Positions 7,542-14,299 of a stretch of DNA of 19,182 nt are shown here, one piece after another. This DNA comes from Thiosocius sp965601425. GTDB taxonomy: Bacteria; Pseudomonadota; Gammaproteobacteria; Chromatiales; Chromatiaceae. Within the stretch, counting starts at the first letter, position 1, and the number at the start of each line of letters is the position of its first letter. A program made the position numbers and the translations under genes. The notes beneath the pieces were generated by a model. The model searched no databases, was not told where the DNA came from, and saw nothing but the letters and a program-made list of their open reading frames with translations. The stretch lies in the NCBI GenBank assembly GCA_965601425.1, contig CBFCWF010000057.1, forward strand, positions 1 to 19,182, read 5' to 3'.

Positions 7542-9179
7542 TTAGCGGCTGATCGCCCAGGCGAGCAGCAACAGCCCGGTCGCGCCCAGACCGGCCGCCA
7601 GCCACAGCGGGTTGAAGCCGATGTTCACATTCAGCAGGCCGGCGCTGAGCACGCCGGCAAGCGTCAGTGTCGCGCCGGCCAGGCTGAGTTGGGTGCGCCG
7701 GCTGCCGCCGCGGATTTCGGCCCGGATCTCGTCCAGCTGTGCCGACTGCCACTGGATCTTGAGGTCGCCGTCGATCGCGTTGCGCAGCGCGCGGTGAACC
7801 AGCAGCGGCACTTCCGGAAGATCTTCGGACATCTGCGGCACCGTCTCCTTGATGCGCCGCACAAACGCCTCCGGGCCAACCTGCTGGGACATCCAGCGTT
7901 CCATGAACGGTTTGGCAGTGCTCCAGAGATCGAGTTGCGGGTAGAGCATTCGCCCCAGCCCCTCGATGTTCAGCAGGGTCTTCTGCAGTAGCACCAGCTG
8001 CGGCTGGATCTCCATGTTGAAACGCCGTGCCACCTGGAACAGTCGCAAGAGGAAATGACCGAACGAGATCTCGCTGATCGGCTTTTCCCAGATCGGCTCG
8101 GACACGGTGCGGATTGCCGCCTCGAAGTCCTCGATCCGGGTATCCCGCGGGACCCAGCCCGATTCCACATGCAACTCTGCCACTTTACGATAATCGCGCT
8201 GGAAAAAAGCCAGCAGGTTCCCGGCCAGATAACGCTGGTCGGCCGCGGTCAGGGTGCCCATGATGCCGAAATCGACGCCAATGTAAGTGCCGTCCGGGCG
8301 CACGAAGATATTGCCCGGGTGCATGTCGGCATGAAAGAAATTGTCGCGAAACACCTGGGTGAAAAATATCTCGACACCACGCTCGCCCAACGACTTCATA
8401 TCGACGCCGGCCGCGATCAGCTCGTCCACCTGGTCTACCGGAATGCCGTAGATACGCTCCTGGACCATCACGTTCTCGCGCGTGTAGTCCCAGAAGACCT
8501 CCGGCACATAGAGTAGTCGCCCGTCGGCGAAGTTACGCCTCAGCTGGGCGCAGTTCGCCGCCTCGCGCAGCAGATCTAGCTCGTCGCGTATGGTCTTGTC
8601 GTACTCCTCGACCACCTCCACCGGGCGCAGCCGGCGGGCCTCCCTGGAATACCTGCGCGCCATCCGTGCGATCGTGCGCAGCAGGTCGATATCGCGCTGG
8701 ATCGTGCGTTCGATGCCGGGGCGTACGACCTTGACGACCACTTTGCGTCCGTCGTGCATCGTGGCCGCATGTACCTGAGCGATCGAGGCCGATGCGAGTG
8801 GCTTGTTACTGAACTGAGCAAACAGCTGCTCGACCGGCTGGCCGAGCGCCTTCTATACGATGGCCTTTGCAGCGTCTTCCGGAAAGGGCGGTACCTGGTC
8901 CTGCAGCTTGGACAGTTCGATCGCGACGTCGTCCGGCAGCAGGTCGCGCCGTGTCGACAGGATTTGGCCGAACTTCACATAGAGCGGGCCCAGCTGCTCC
9001 AGCGCAAGCCGGATACGGACCGCGCGCGGCGGTTTTTGCCGCCAGTAGAACGGCGACAGGAATCGGAAGAACCTGATCGGCCGGAACAGGTGGGCAGCGA
9101 GCACGATCTCGTCCAGGCCGTGGCGCATCAGCACCCACCCGATGTGCGCGACGCGCAGGCTCTCGCGGATCGGTATCAC
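7542..9179 (-). pseudogene. ubiB: UbiB, ubiquinone biosynthesis kinase-like protein, interrupted by in-frame TAG
   Basis: UbiB belongs to the ABC1/ADCK atypical kinase family; it is an ATPase associated with the ubiquinone assembly complex at the inner membrane. From the GTG at 9179 the frame would give 545 codons, the same size as E. coli UbiB (546). Codon 109 (8853-8855 on the plus strand) is TAG, and coding continues in the same frame on both sides: KFGQ (residues 69-72) before it, and ASASIAQVH, HADMHPGN (283-290), DFG (303-305) and two C-terminal membrane helices after it. E. coli UbiB aligns across the break. A single GAG-to-TAG change would explain it. The next ATG (8759) would lose both the KxGQ motif and the alanine-rich loop. 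The GTG start overlaps the ubiJ stop as GTGA. It is either a real nonsense mutation or a sequence error. Confidence 0.85.
8853..8855 (-). other. In-frame amber codon in ubiB
   Basis: Read on the minus strand, the codons around it are ATC GTA TAG AAG GCG. The frame before and after is identical, so this is not a frameshift. TAG ends several intact genes here (DUF2058, ubiE, the membrane gene at 12680, pcm and the small gene at 18066), so the codon is a normal stop in this organism. Confidence 0.9.
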
Positions 9180-9802
9180 CCTTCGTTACCGCCTCGGTGC
9201 CTCTCCAGCAGCGCGACCCGGGCCTCCAGTCGATCGACCGCGTCTCGCAGTTCATCGACGTCCGAGAGGAAATCCTCCACCTCGAAGCGGTGAGGCAGCA
9301 GACGCACCTCTTCGGTGAGATACTCGGACAGGCCATCTGTCGCGCTCCGCCCGAGACGCCGGGTGTAATGCGCCGCTGCACGCACGCCGCGCCCGATCTC
9401 ATGGGCCGCGATATCGCCGGTCAGGTGTGACAAGTGTTCTTCCCAGTCGATGTCCAGGCCGGCCAGCGCCTCGCTGAAGCCCCTGGCGACGTCGGTATCG
9501 CCGTCGATCTGCACGTGCCCGCCGAACAGCTGAGCATGGCCGGTGCTGCTGTCGCCGGCCCGCACCAGATCCAGCGGGCTGCCTGCGAGCGTGCAATCGG
9601 GCGCGTATTCGATGCTGCCGAGCAGCCGCAGGCGACCGTCGTGCGCGGGCAGAAAATAGAGCTGGATACCGGTGCCGCGTAAGTCGACCCGAATGACCCG
9701 GCCATGCAGTTCGGCGAGCCGCCCACGTGCCGCCGGGTCCAACGCGAGGATTCGGTTCAATGCCGCTTCCAGCCCCTCCAGGGCAAAGTCTTGCACGCTC
9801 AT
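9176..9802 (-). CDS. ubiJ: UbiJ, SCP2-domain accessory factor for ubiquinone synthesis
   Basis: UbiJ is a lipid-binding accessory protein that works with UbiB and UbiK in the aerobic ubiquinone pathway of gammaproteobacteria. From the ATG at 9802 it has 208 residues, close to E. coli UbiJ (201). The N-terminal part (about 5-105) has the SCP2 sterol-carrier-like pattern, followed by the conserved LTGDIAAHEIGRG. A heptad-like C-terminus (DVDELRDAVDRLEARVALLE) fits the coiled coil expected to contact UbiK. The frame is open 20 codons further upstream to 9862, but those residues are low-complexity and the homology starts at MSVQDFALEGLEAAL, with a G-run about 10 bases before that ATG. It lies between ubiE and ubiB, the usual order. 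Confidence 0.88.
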   Translation of the reverse strand: MSVQDFALEGLEAALNRILALDPAARGRLAELHGRVIRVDLRGTGIQLYFLPAHDGRLRLLGSIEYAPDCTLAGSPLDLVRAGDSSTGHAQLFGGHVQIDGDTDVARGFSEALAGLDIDWEEHLSHLTGDIAAHEIGRGVRAAAHYTRRLGRSATDGLSEYLTEEVRLLPHRFEVEDFLSDVDELRDAVDRLEARVALLERHRGGNEG

Positions 9803-10042
9803 CGGTCCGACGCCCCCGCCGGCCTTCGCAGAGCGTGCCCGGCCCGGCCCCAGGGGGCACACAGTCGAGGGCCTGCGATCGCCCTGGCGGCGTGCCGGTC
9901 AACGGCGATGAAAGTACCGCATCTTGGTGTCCCCGGGGCCGGAGCGGGTCGCATTGTGGCGGCAGGTGCTCTGGAGAGATCGCAGTTCATTGGAGAAGCC
10001 TTCGCGCCTGCGCGGCGCCGTCTGCATTGCCTGACCGAAGCC
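9803..10042. other. 240-base gap inside the ubi operon
   Basis: No gene is supportable between the ubiE stop and the ubiJ start. Short open frames exist on both strands but have no recognisable family and are GC-biased artefacts in my view. I see no terminator with a T-run, so read-through from ubiE to ubiJ remains likely, although an internal promoter cannot be excluded. Confidence 0.45.
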
Positions 10043-10795
10043 CTACAACTTGAATCCGCGGTGCACTGCCACGATGCCGCCGGTCAGATTGTGCACGTCG
10101 CAGTGCTCGAAGCCCGCCTGCTCCATCATCCCCCGCAGCGTCTCCTGGTCGGGGTGCATGCGAATCGACTCGGCCAGATATCGGTAGCTCTCCGCATCCC
10201 GGGCGACCAGTCGGCCCATCTGCGGCAGGATGTGGAAAGAGTAGATGTCGTAGAGTCTTTCCAGCGGCCGGTTGGCCGGCTTGGAAAACTCGAGCACCAG
10301 GGCCCGGCCGCCCGGCCTGAGCGCACGGTACATCGCGGCAAGCGCCCTGTCCTTGTCGGTCACGTTGCGCAGCCCAAACGCGATCGTGATCAGGTCGAGG
10401 CTGTCATCGGCCAACGGCAGGCTCTCGGCGTCGACCTGGAGGTAGGCGAGGTTGCCGGCATGCCCGCGGTCCAGCATGCGGTCCCGCCCGACGCCGAGCA
10501 TCGCCGCGTTGATGTCGGTCATCAGGACCAGACCGTCGGGGCCGACGAGGTCGGCAAAACGGTCAGCCAGGTCGCCGGTTCCGGAGGCCAGATCAAGGAC
10601 CCGTTGACCGGGGCGCACGCCCGCCAGCTCGATCGCAAAACGCTTCCAAAGTCGATGCACGCCGAACGACATCAGGTCGTTCATCAGATCGTACCGGGAC
10701 GCGACCGAATCGAATACGCCGCGCACCAGCCCGGCCTTCTCGCTGCTGTCGACGGTGCGGTAACCGAAATGCGTGCTGCGTTTTGAACTGGTCAT
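10043..10795 (-). CDS. ubiE: UbiE, demethylmenaquinone/ubiquinone C-methyltransferase
   Basis: UbiE uses S-adenosylmethionine to C-methylate the quinone ring in ubiquinone and, where present, menaquinone synthesis. From the ATG at 10795 it has 250 residues, against 251 in E. coli. Motif I of the class I methyltransferase fold, VLDLASGTGDL, is at 66-76. Family signatures NDLMSFGVHRLWKRF (39-53), FGLRNVTDKDRAL and SYRYLAESIRMHPDQ are all present. A TTG seven codons upstream (10816) is in frame, but the ATG is preferred because AGGA lies 8 bases before it and THFGYRTV aligns with the E. coli N-terminus. It follows the DUF971 gene closely. It ends with TAG. Confidence 0.95.
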   Translation of the reverse strand: MTSSKRSTHFGYRTVDSSEKAGLVRGVFDSVASRYDLMNDLMSFGVHRLWKRFAIELAGVRPGQRVLDLASGTGDLADRFADLVGPDGLVLMTDINAAMLGVGRDRMLDRGHAGNLAYLQVDAESLPLADDSLDLITIAFGLRNVTDKDRALAAMYRALRPGGRALVLEFSKPANRPLERLYDIYSFHILPQMGRLVARDAESYRYLAESIRMHPDQETLRGMMEQAGFEHCDVHNLTGGIVAVHRGFKL

Positions 10796-10832
10796 CTGGC
10801 CGTCCTGCGCGGACAACTTGGGGTGCAGGAGA

Positions 10833-11201
10833 TCAGGCCGTGGGCTCCTTGCGCGTGTAGCCCTTCTCCTTCAGCTCCTCCAGGTAGTCCGCCCAAAGGT
10901 CATCGTAGTGTTTGCCAAGATTGTACAGGGTTTCCCAGGAGTAGATGCCGGTGTTGTGTTCGTCGTCGAAGTGCAACACGACCGCGTAGTTGCCGACCGG
11001 TTCGATGCGATCGATGTTCACACCCTCCTTGCCCAGCGGCACCTTGCGCTGGCCCGGGCCGTGCCCGGCAACCTCGGCGGAAGGTGAATAGACGCGCAGA
11101 AACTCGGCCGGCAGCTTGAAATTGGCGCCGTCCTGGAAGGTGACCTCGAGGACGCGGGACATGCGGTGAAGGTTGAGTTCAGTCGGTACGGGGGTGTTCA
11201 T
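10833..11201 (-). CDS. DUF971 (gamma-butyrobetaine hydroxylase-like N-terminal domain) protein
   Basis: This 122-residue protein consists of a single DUF971 domain, the fold found at the N-terminus of gamma-butyrobetaine hydroxylases and in iron-sulfur-related proteins. Visible family features are LPAEFLRVYSPSAEVAGHG and the C-terminal GIYSWETLYNLGKHYDDLW. Free-standing members often precede ubiE in gammaproteobacteria; their function is not established. The ATG at 11201 has AGGAA 7 bases upstream. It is the first gene of the minus-strand ubi operon, and a weak -10-like TAAGAT lies at 11232-11237 (minus strand) without a good -35. Confidence 0.85.
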   Translation of the reverse strand: MNTPVPTELNLHRMSRVLEVTFQDGANFKLPAEFLRVYSPSAEVAGHGPGQRKVPLGKEGVNIDRIEPVGNYAVVLHFDDEHNTGIYSWETLYNLGKHYDDLWADYLEELKEKGYTRKEPTA

Positions 11202-11300
11202 GCGGGATTCCTGACAATTCGCGAGGCATAGATCTTAGCGGGGTTCGTGGCCCGTGTTCGCCCAAAATTTGTCGGCGATTAACCGCATGGAGATCATCGG
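11202..11300. promoter_or_regulatory. Divergent intergenic region between DUF971 and membrane gene
   Basis: These 99 bases must carry the promoter for the ubi operon and perhaps one for the rightward membrane gene. It is relatively AT-rich around 11261-11282, but I cannot name a convincing -35/-10 pair on either strand. Confidence 0.35.
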
Positions 11301-12680
11301 GTGCAACTCCCCAACGTCGGGGCGGCGCCGCTGGTGGGGGCACATGTGCTCTGCGCCGCCTGGCGATATGCTGTGCCAATGTATCCGATTGCGCTAAACA
11401 GGACCGCGAGTGCCGCAGGTTGGCTGCTGTTGGGCGCGATCATCGCGTCGCTGGCACATGGGCTTGGGTTTGGGTTGCCAGCGGCCGTGGCGGGTGCGGC
11501 ATTCTGGCTCGCCGGTCTGCTGCTGGCCGGACGGGTCAGCGGATTGCAGCGTACCCAGACGCTGCTGATGTTCCTGATCGGCATCGCCGGACTGTTGTAC
11601 GCGGCGTCCAGTGGCGGTCGGGCGCAGTGGGACCGGGCATTGAGCGCCAACCAGGCGCTCCTCGCGATGCTGGCGGGGGTCAGCTTCCTGCGTTTGGTGA
11701 GTCTGCCCGAGGCCGATATCGGCGAGCCCGACCCGCGCGGCCGCGCGGCGCTCTGGCGCACCTTGTTCGGGGTGCACCTGTTTGGCGCCGTGATCAACCT
11801 TTCCGCGGTGATGATCTTTGGCGACCGCCAGACCCGACGGGGGGCGATGACGCCCCTTCAGGCCAGCGTGCTGTCTCGCGGCTTTGCACTGGCCGCCCTC
11901 TGGTCGCCGTTCTTCGCCGCGATGGGGATCGCGCTGAGCAATGCGCCCGGGGCGCAACTGACTACGCTGTCGACGGTCGGCCTGCCGCTGGCGATGTTTG
12001 GTCTGATGGTGGCCGCCTGGCAACTCTCGCGCTGGCCGGAGGCCGCGAATTTCGTCGGCTATCCGATGCACTATCGCGCGCTCTGGATACCCGGCCTGCT
12101 GGCCGCACTGGTGATGACGGTGCATCACCGGGTCCCGGGGGTACCGATCCTTTCGCTGATAAGCGGGCTCGCGCTGGTTCTGACCGTTGCGGTGCTGCCG
12201 ATCCGCCGGCCCGACGATGCAGTGCGCCGCCTCGTCGCACATGTGCACAGCGGCCTGCCACGCATGTCCGGAGAGCTGCTGTTGTTTCTGGCCGCCGGTG
12301 TTCTGGCCGCGGGCATCGCCAGCGTCGTGCAGACTAGCGGCTGGACGCTCGATCTGATCGAATTCGGTGCCACCGAGGCCAGCGTGCTGCTGTTGTTGGC
12401 GGTGGCCGTCTCGGCCGCCGGTGTACACCCGGTGATAAGCATCGCGACCGCACACGGCGTCCTCGCACCGCTGGCCCCCGATCCGAATCTGATGGGCATC
12501 ACTTTCCTGATGATATGGGCGGCCGGCGTGAGCAGTTCGCCATTCTCCGGTATGCACCTGGCGATGCATGGCCGCTTCGGTATCGACTCGAGGGGCTTCC
12601 TGCGCTGGAACGGTGGCTTCACGCTGTTCATGGTCACGGTCGACGTGCTGGTGCTGCATCTGTACCAGGCCGTGGCATAG
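11301..12680 (+). CDS. Polytopic inner-membrane protein, possible ion-transporter-type permease
   Basis: I do not recognise a named family with certainty. The protein has about ten to twelve hydrophobic segments with short loops and a re-entrant-looking C-terminal stretch (HPVISIATAHG followed by SSSPFSGMHLAMHG), reminiscent of transporters of the ion-transporter superfamily (ArsB/CitT-like); this is a resemblance only. Two starts are possible. GTG at 11301 has GGAG 8 bases upstream and gives 459 residues; ATG at 11379 gives 433 residues, begins close to the first membrane helix, and has no clear ribosome site. It is divergent from the ubi operon and lies 111 bases upstream of the TIR gene on the same strand. 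It ends with TAG. Confidence 0.7.
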   Translation: MQLPNVGAAPLVGAHVLCAAWRYAVPMYPIALNRTASAAGWLLLGAIIASLAHGLGFGLPAAVAGAAFWLAGLLLAGRVSGLQRTQTLLMFLIGIAGLLYAASSGGRAQWDRALSANQALLAMLAGVSFLRLVSLPEADIGEPDPRGRAALWRTLFGVHLFGAVINLSAVMIFGDRQTRRGAMTPLQASVLSRGFALAALWSPFFAAMGIALSNAPGAQLTTLSTVGLPLAMFGLMVAAWQLSRWPEAANFVGYPMHYRALWIPGLLAALVMTVHHRVPGVPILSLISGLALVLTVAVLPIRRPDDAVRRLVAHVHSGLPRMSGELLLFLAAGVLAAGIASVVQTSGWTLDLIEFGATEASVLLLLAVAVSAAGVHPVISIATAHGVLAPLAPDPNLMGITFLMIWAAGVSSSPFSGMHLAMHGRFGIDSRGFLRWNGGFTLFMVTVDVLVLHLYQAVA

Positions 12681-12682
12681 CG

Positions 12683-12726
12683 GTCCCGGCGGCAGCCCGT
12701 GGCCCGGGACGATCGCGCGGCGATCG
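12683..12726. repeat. Two overlapping inverted repeats between the membrane gene and the TIR gene
   Basis: GTCCCGG (12683-12689) pairs with CCGGGAC (12704-12710) around a 14-base loop. CGATCGC (12710-12716) pairs with GCGATCG (12720-12726) around a 3-base loop. The second hairpin is followed by CGTTAATAT rather than a T-run, so it would be a poor intrinsic terminator; it may attenuate read-through or bind a regulator. Confidence 0.35.
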
Positions 12727-12791
12727 CGTTAATATCTCGTCCTCGGTCACGACGCAGCATCGAATCAATCGAGGGAGGGAGGCAGGTTGTC

Positions 12792-13553
12792 ATGGCAGGG
12801 GTTTTCGTAAGCTACCGGCGTGACGACAGCCAGGGCTTTGCCGGCCGGCTGGCCGACGACCTGAGCGAGATCCTGGGTGCCGAGTGGGTGTTTCGCGATA
12901 TCGAGATCCCGGTTGGCAGCGACTTCACCGAGGTCCTGCACCGTGCGATAGCGGCCAGTGACGCACTGCTGGTCGTGATCGGTCGTCATTGGGCGTCGCC
13001 ATCCGAGCATGGCCACGGCAAACGATTGTTCGCGCCGAATGACTGGGTGCGCGCCGAGATCGAGGCCGCTTTCGCGCAAGGCAAGCAGGTGATCCCGGTG
13101 CTGGTCGGCGGTGCGGAAATGCCGTCTGCGGGCAGCCTGCCCGACAGCATCGAGCGGCTGGCCCGCTTGCAGGCCGCCGTGCTGACCGACCGTCGCTGGG
13201 ACAGCGAAGTCAGACACCTGGCCGCCTGGCTGCGTTCGCTTTGCCCGGCGTTGGCCGGCGGGCGTGTGCGACCGAAGCGCGAAGCCCCGCCCCCCGCACG
13301 ACGCAGAGCGCGGGATCCGACCCCGCATCGCCGCACTGCGCGGCCGCGTCTGCTGTCCCATCTCGCCCGGCAGATGCTGCGCGCGACCGGTCGCGCGCTG
13401 AAGAAGCTGCTTTCAGTGGCGCTCGTTGTCGCGCTGATCTATGCCGGAATCCGCTTGTTCGGCGACGACGGCACGCTGCGTTGGCTGGACCGGTTCGAGG
13501 CCCGACTGCACATCGGCTGGGAGCGACTGCAGGCCTACCTCGCGCGCCTCTGA
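12792..13553 (+). CDS. TIR-domain protein with C-terminal transmembrane helix
   Basis: The 253-residue protein has an N-terminal TIR domain (about residues 3-145) opening with VFVSYRRDD and continuing with VFRDIEIPVGSDF and LVVIGRHW. The block NDWVRAEIEAAFAQGKQVIPVLV places Glu89 where NAD-cleaving TIR domains carry their catalytic glutamate, so NADase activity is possible. A proline/arginine-rich linker (about 153-205) leads to one membrane helix (about 206-223) and a short amphipathic tail. The frame is open back to 12699, but I chose the ATG at 12792 because the TIR fold starts there and GGAGGGAGG-type sequence lies just upstream. Bacterial TIR proteins serve in antiphage defence or in host interaction; which applies here is unknown. 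No obvious defence partner is adjacent. Confidence 0.85.
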   Translation: MAGVFVSYRRDDSQGFAGRLADDLSEILGAEWVFRDIEIPVGSDFTEVLHRAIAASDALLVVIGRHWASPSEHGHGKRLFAPNDWVRAEIEAAFAQGKQVIPVLVGGAEMPSAGSLPDSIERLARLQAAVLTDRRWDSEVRHLAAWLRSLCPALAGGRVRPKREAPPPARRRARDPTPHRRTARPRLLSHLARQMLRATGRALKKLLSVALVVALIYAGIRLFGDDGTLRWLDRFEARLHIGWERLQAYLARL

Positions 13554-13621
13554 CACCCGGGCCCCGGTTCAGCGAAGTGCCGCCGGTCCTGTGGCGACGT
13601 ACTCGACGTGCACGAACGGGT
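13554..13621. other. Convergent gap between TIR gene and pcm
   Basis: These 68 bases separate two converging genes. I see no stem followed by a T-run on either strand. Confidence 0.4.
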
Positions 13622-14299
13622 CTACTCCGTCCCTTCCTGATCGACGAGCGGCACGAATGCGACGTCCAGGACCGCATGGTGCGTGGTGTGGCCTCGGGAG
13701 TCCCGCTCGAATACCATCAGCCGCTGTGCCGCCTGCGGCTGGCCGACCGGGATCACCAGGCGACCGCCGGGTTTGAGTTGCTCCACCAGTGCCTCCGGGG
13801 CGTAAGGCGCGGCCGCGGTAACGATGATGCCGTCATAGGGCGCATGTTCCGGCCAGCCGGCATAGCCGTTGCCGCTGCGTATCTGCACATTGCCGTAGCC
13901 GAGCCCCGCGATCCGTTCGCGGGCCTGCCGGGCCAGCGACGGGACCCGTTCCATGCTGTAGACGGTCGCGCACAAGCGCGCGAGCACGGCCGTCTGATAG
14001 CCGGAGCCGGTGCCGATCTCGAGCACGCGGTGCGTCGGTTCGGGGGCCAGCAGATCGGTCATCAGCGCGACGATGTAGGGCTGCGAGATCGTCTGGCCCT
14101 GGCCGATCGGCAACGGGCCGTTGTCGAACGCGGCCGCCTGCATTTCGTCCGGCACAAAGGCGTCGCGCGGGACCTCGGCCATCGCTTGCATCACCCGCCG
14201 GTCAAGCGCGTCGCGCCCGATCATGTGTCGCGTCCAGGCAACCTCCGCCCGAATGTCCGCGAGCATCCGCTGCATGCCGAGTTCGCGCTTGCGATCCAT
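13622..14299 (-). CDS. pcm: Protein-L-isoaspartate O-methyltransferase
   Basis: This enzyme repairs aged proteins by SAM-dependent methylation of L-isoaspartyl residues, releasing SAH. It has 225 residues from the ATG at 14299. The family signature GQGQTISQP is at 67-75 and SAM motif I LEIGTGSGYQTA at 93-104, followed by IVTAAAPYAPEALVEQL and LKPGGRLVIPVG. A longer open frame runs upstream through ahcY in another frame but is only a shadow. The ATG overlaps the ahcY stop by one base (TAATG), giving tight coupling to the enzyme that removes its product. In many gammaproteobacteria pcm instead lies with surE, nlpD and rpoS, so this context is different. In-frame ATGs at codons 9 and 12 are alternatives. 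It ends with TAG. Confidence 0.92.
   Translation of the reverse strand: MDRKRELGMQRMLADIRAEVAWTRHMIGRDALDRRVMQAMAEVPRDAFVPDEMQAAAFDNGPLPIGQGQTISQPYIVALMTDLLAPEPTHRVLEIGTGSGYQTAVLARLCATVYSMERVPSLARQARERIAGLGYGNVQIRSGNGYAGWPEHAPYDGIIVTAAAPYAPEALVEQLKPGGRLVIPVGQPQAAQRLMVFERDSRGHTTHHAVLDVAFVPLVDQEGTE

Noticed and set aside
8853..8855. Pyrrolysine or general amber reassignment
   Set aside because: TAG is the natural stop of at least five intact genes in the window, and the site aligns with an ordinary residue in UbiB; suppression is not excluded but not indicated.
8820..8860. Frameshift explanation for the split ubiB
   Set aside because: The two pieces are in exactly the same frame (starts differ by 420 bases) and homology continues directly across the TAG.
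9704..10786. 360-residue plus-strand open frame opposite ubiE
   Set aside because: It is the antisense shadow of ubiE and ubiJ, with no recognisable domain; the minus-strand genes are certain.
12710..12727. GCGATCGC-like repeat as a cyanobacterial HIP1 signature
   Set aside because: It is an isolated occurrence in GC-rich DNA and the gene content is gammaproteobacterial.
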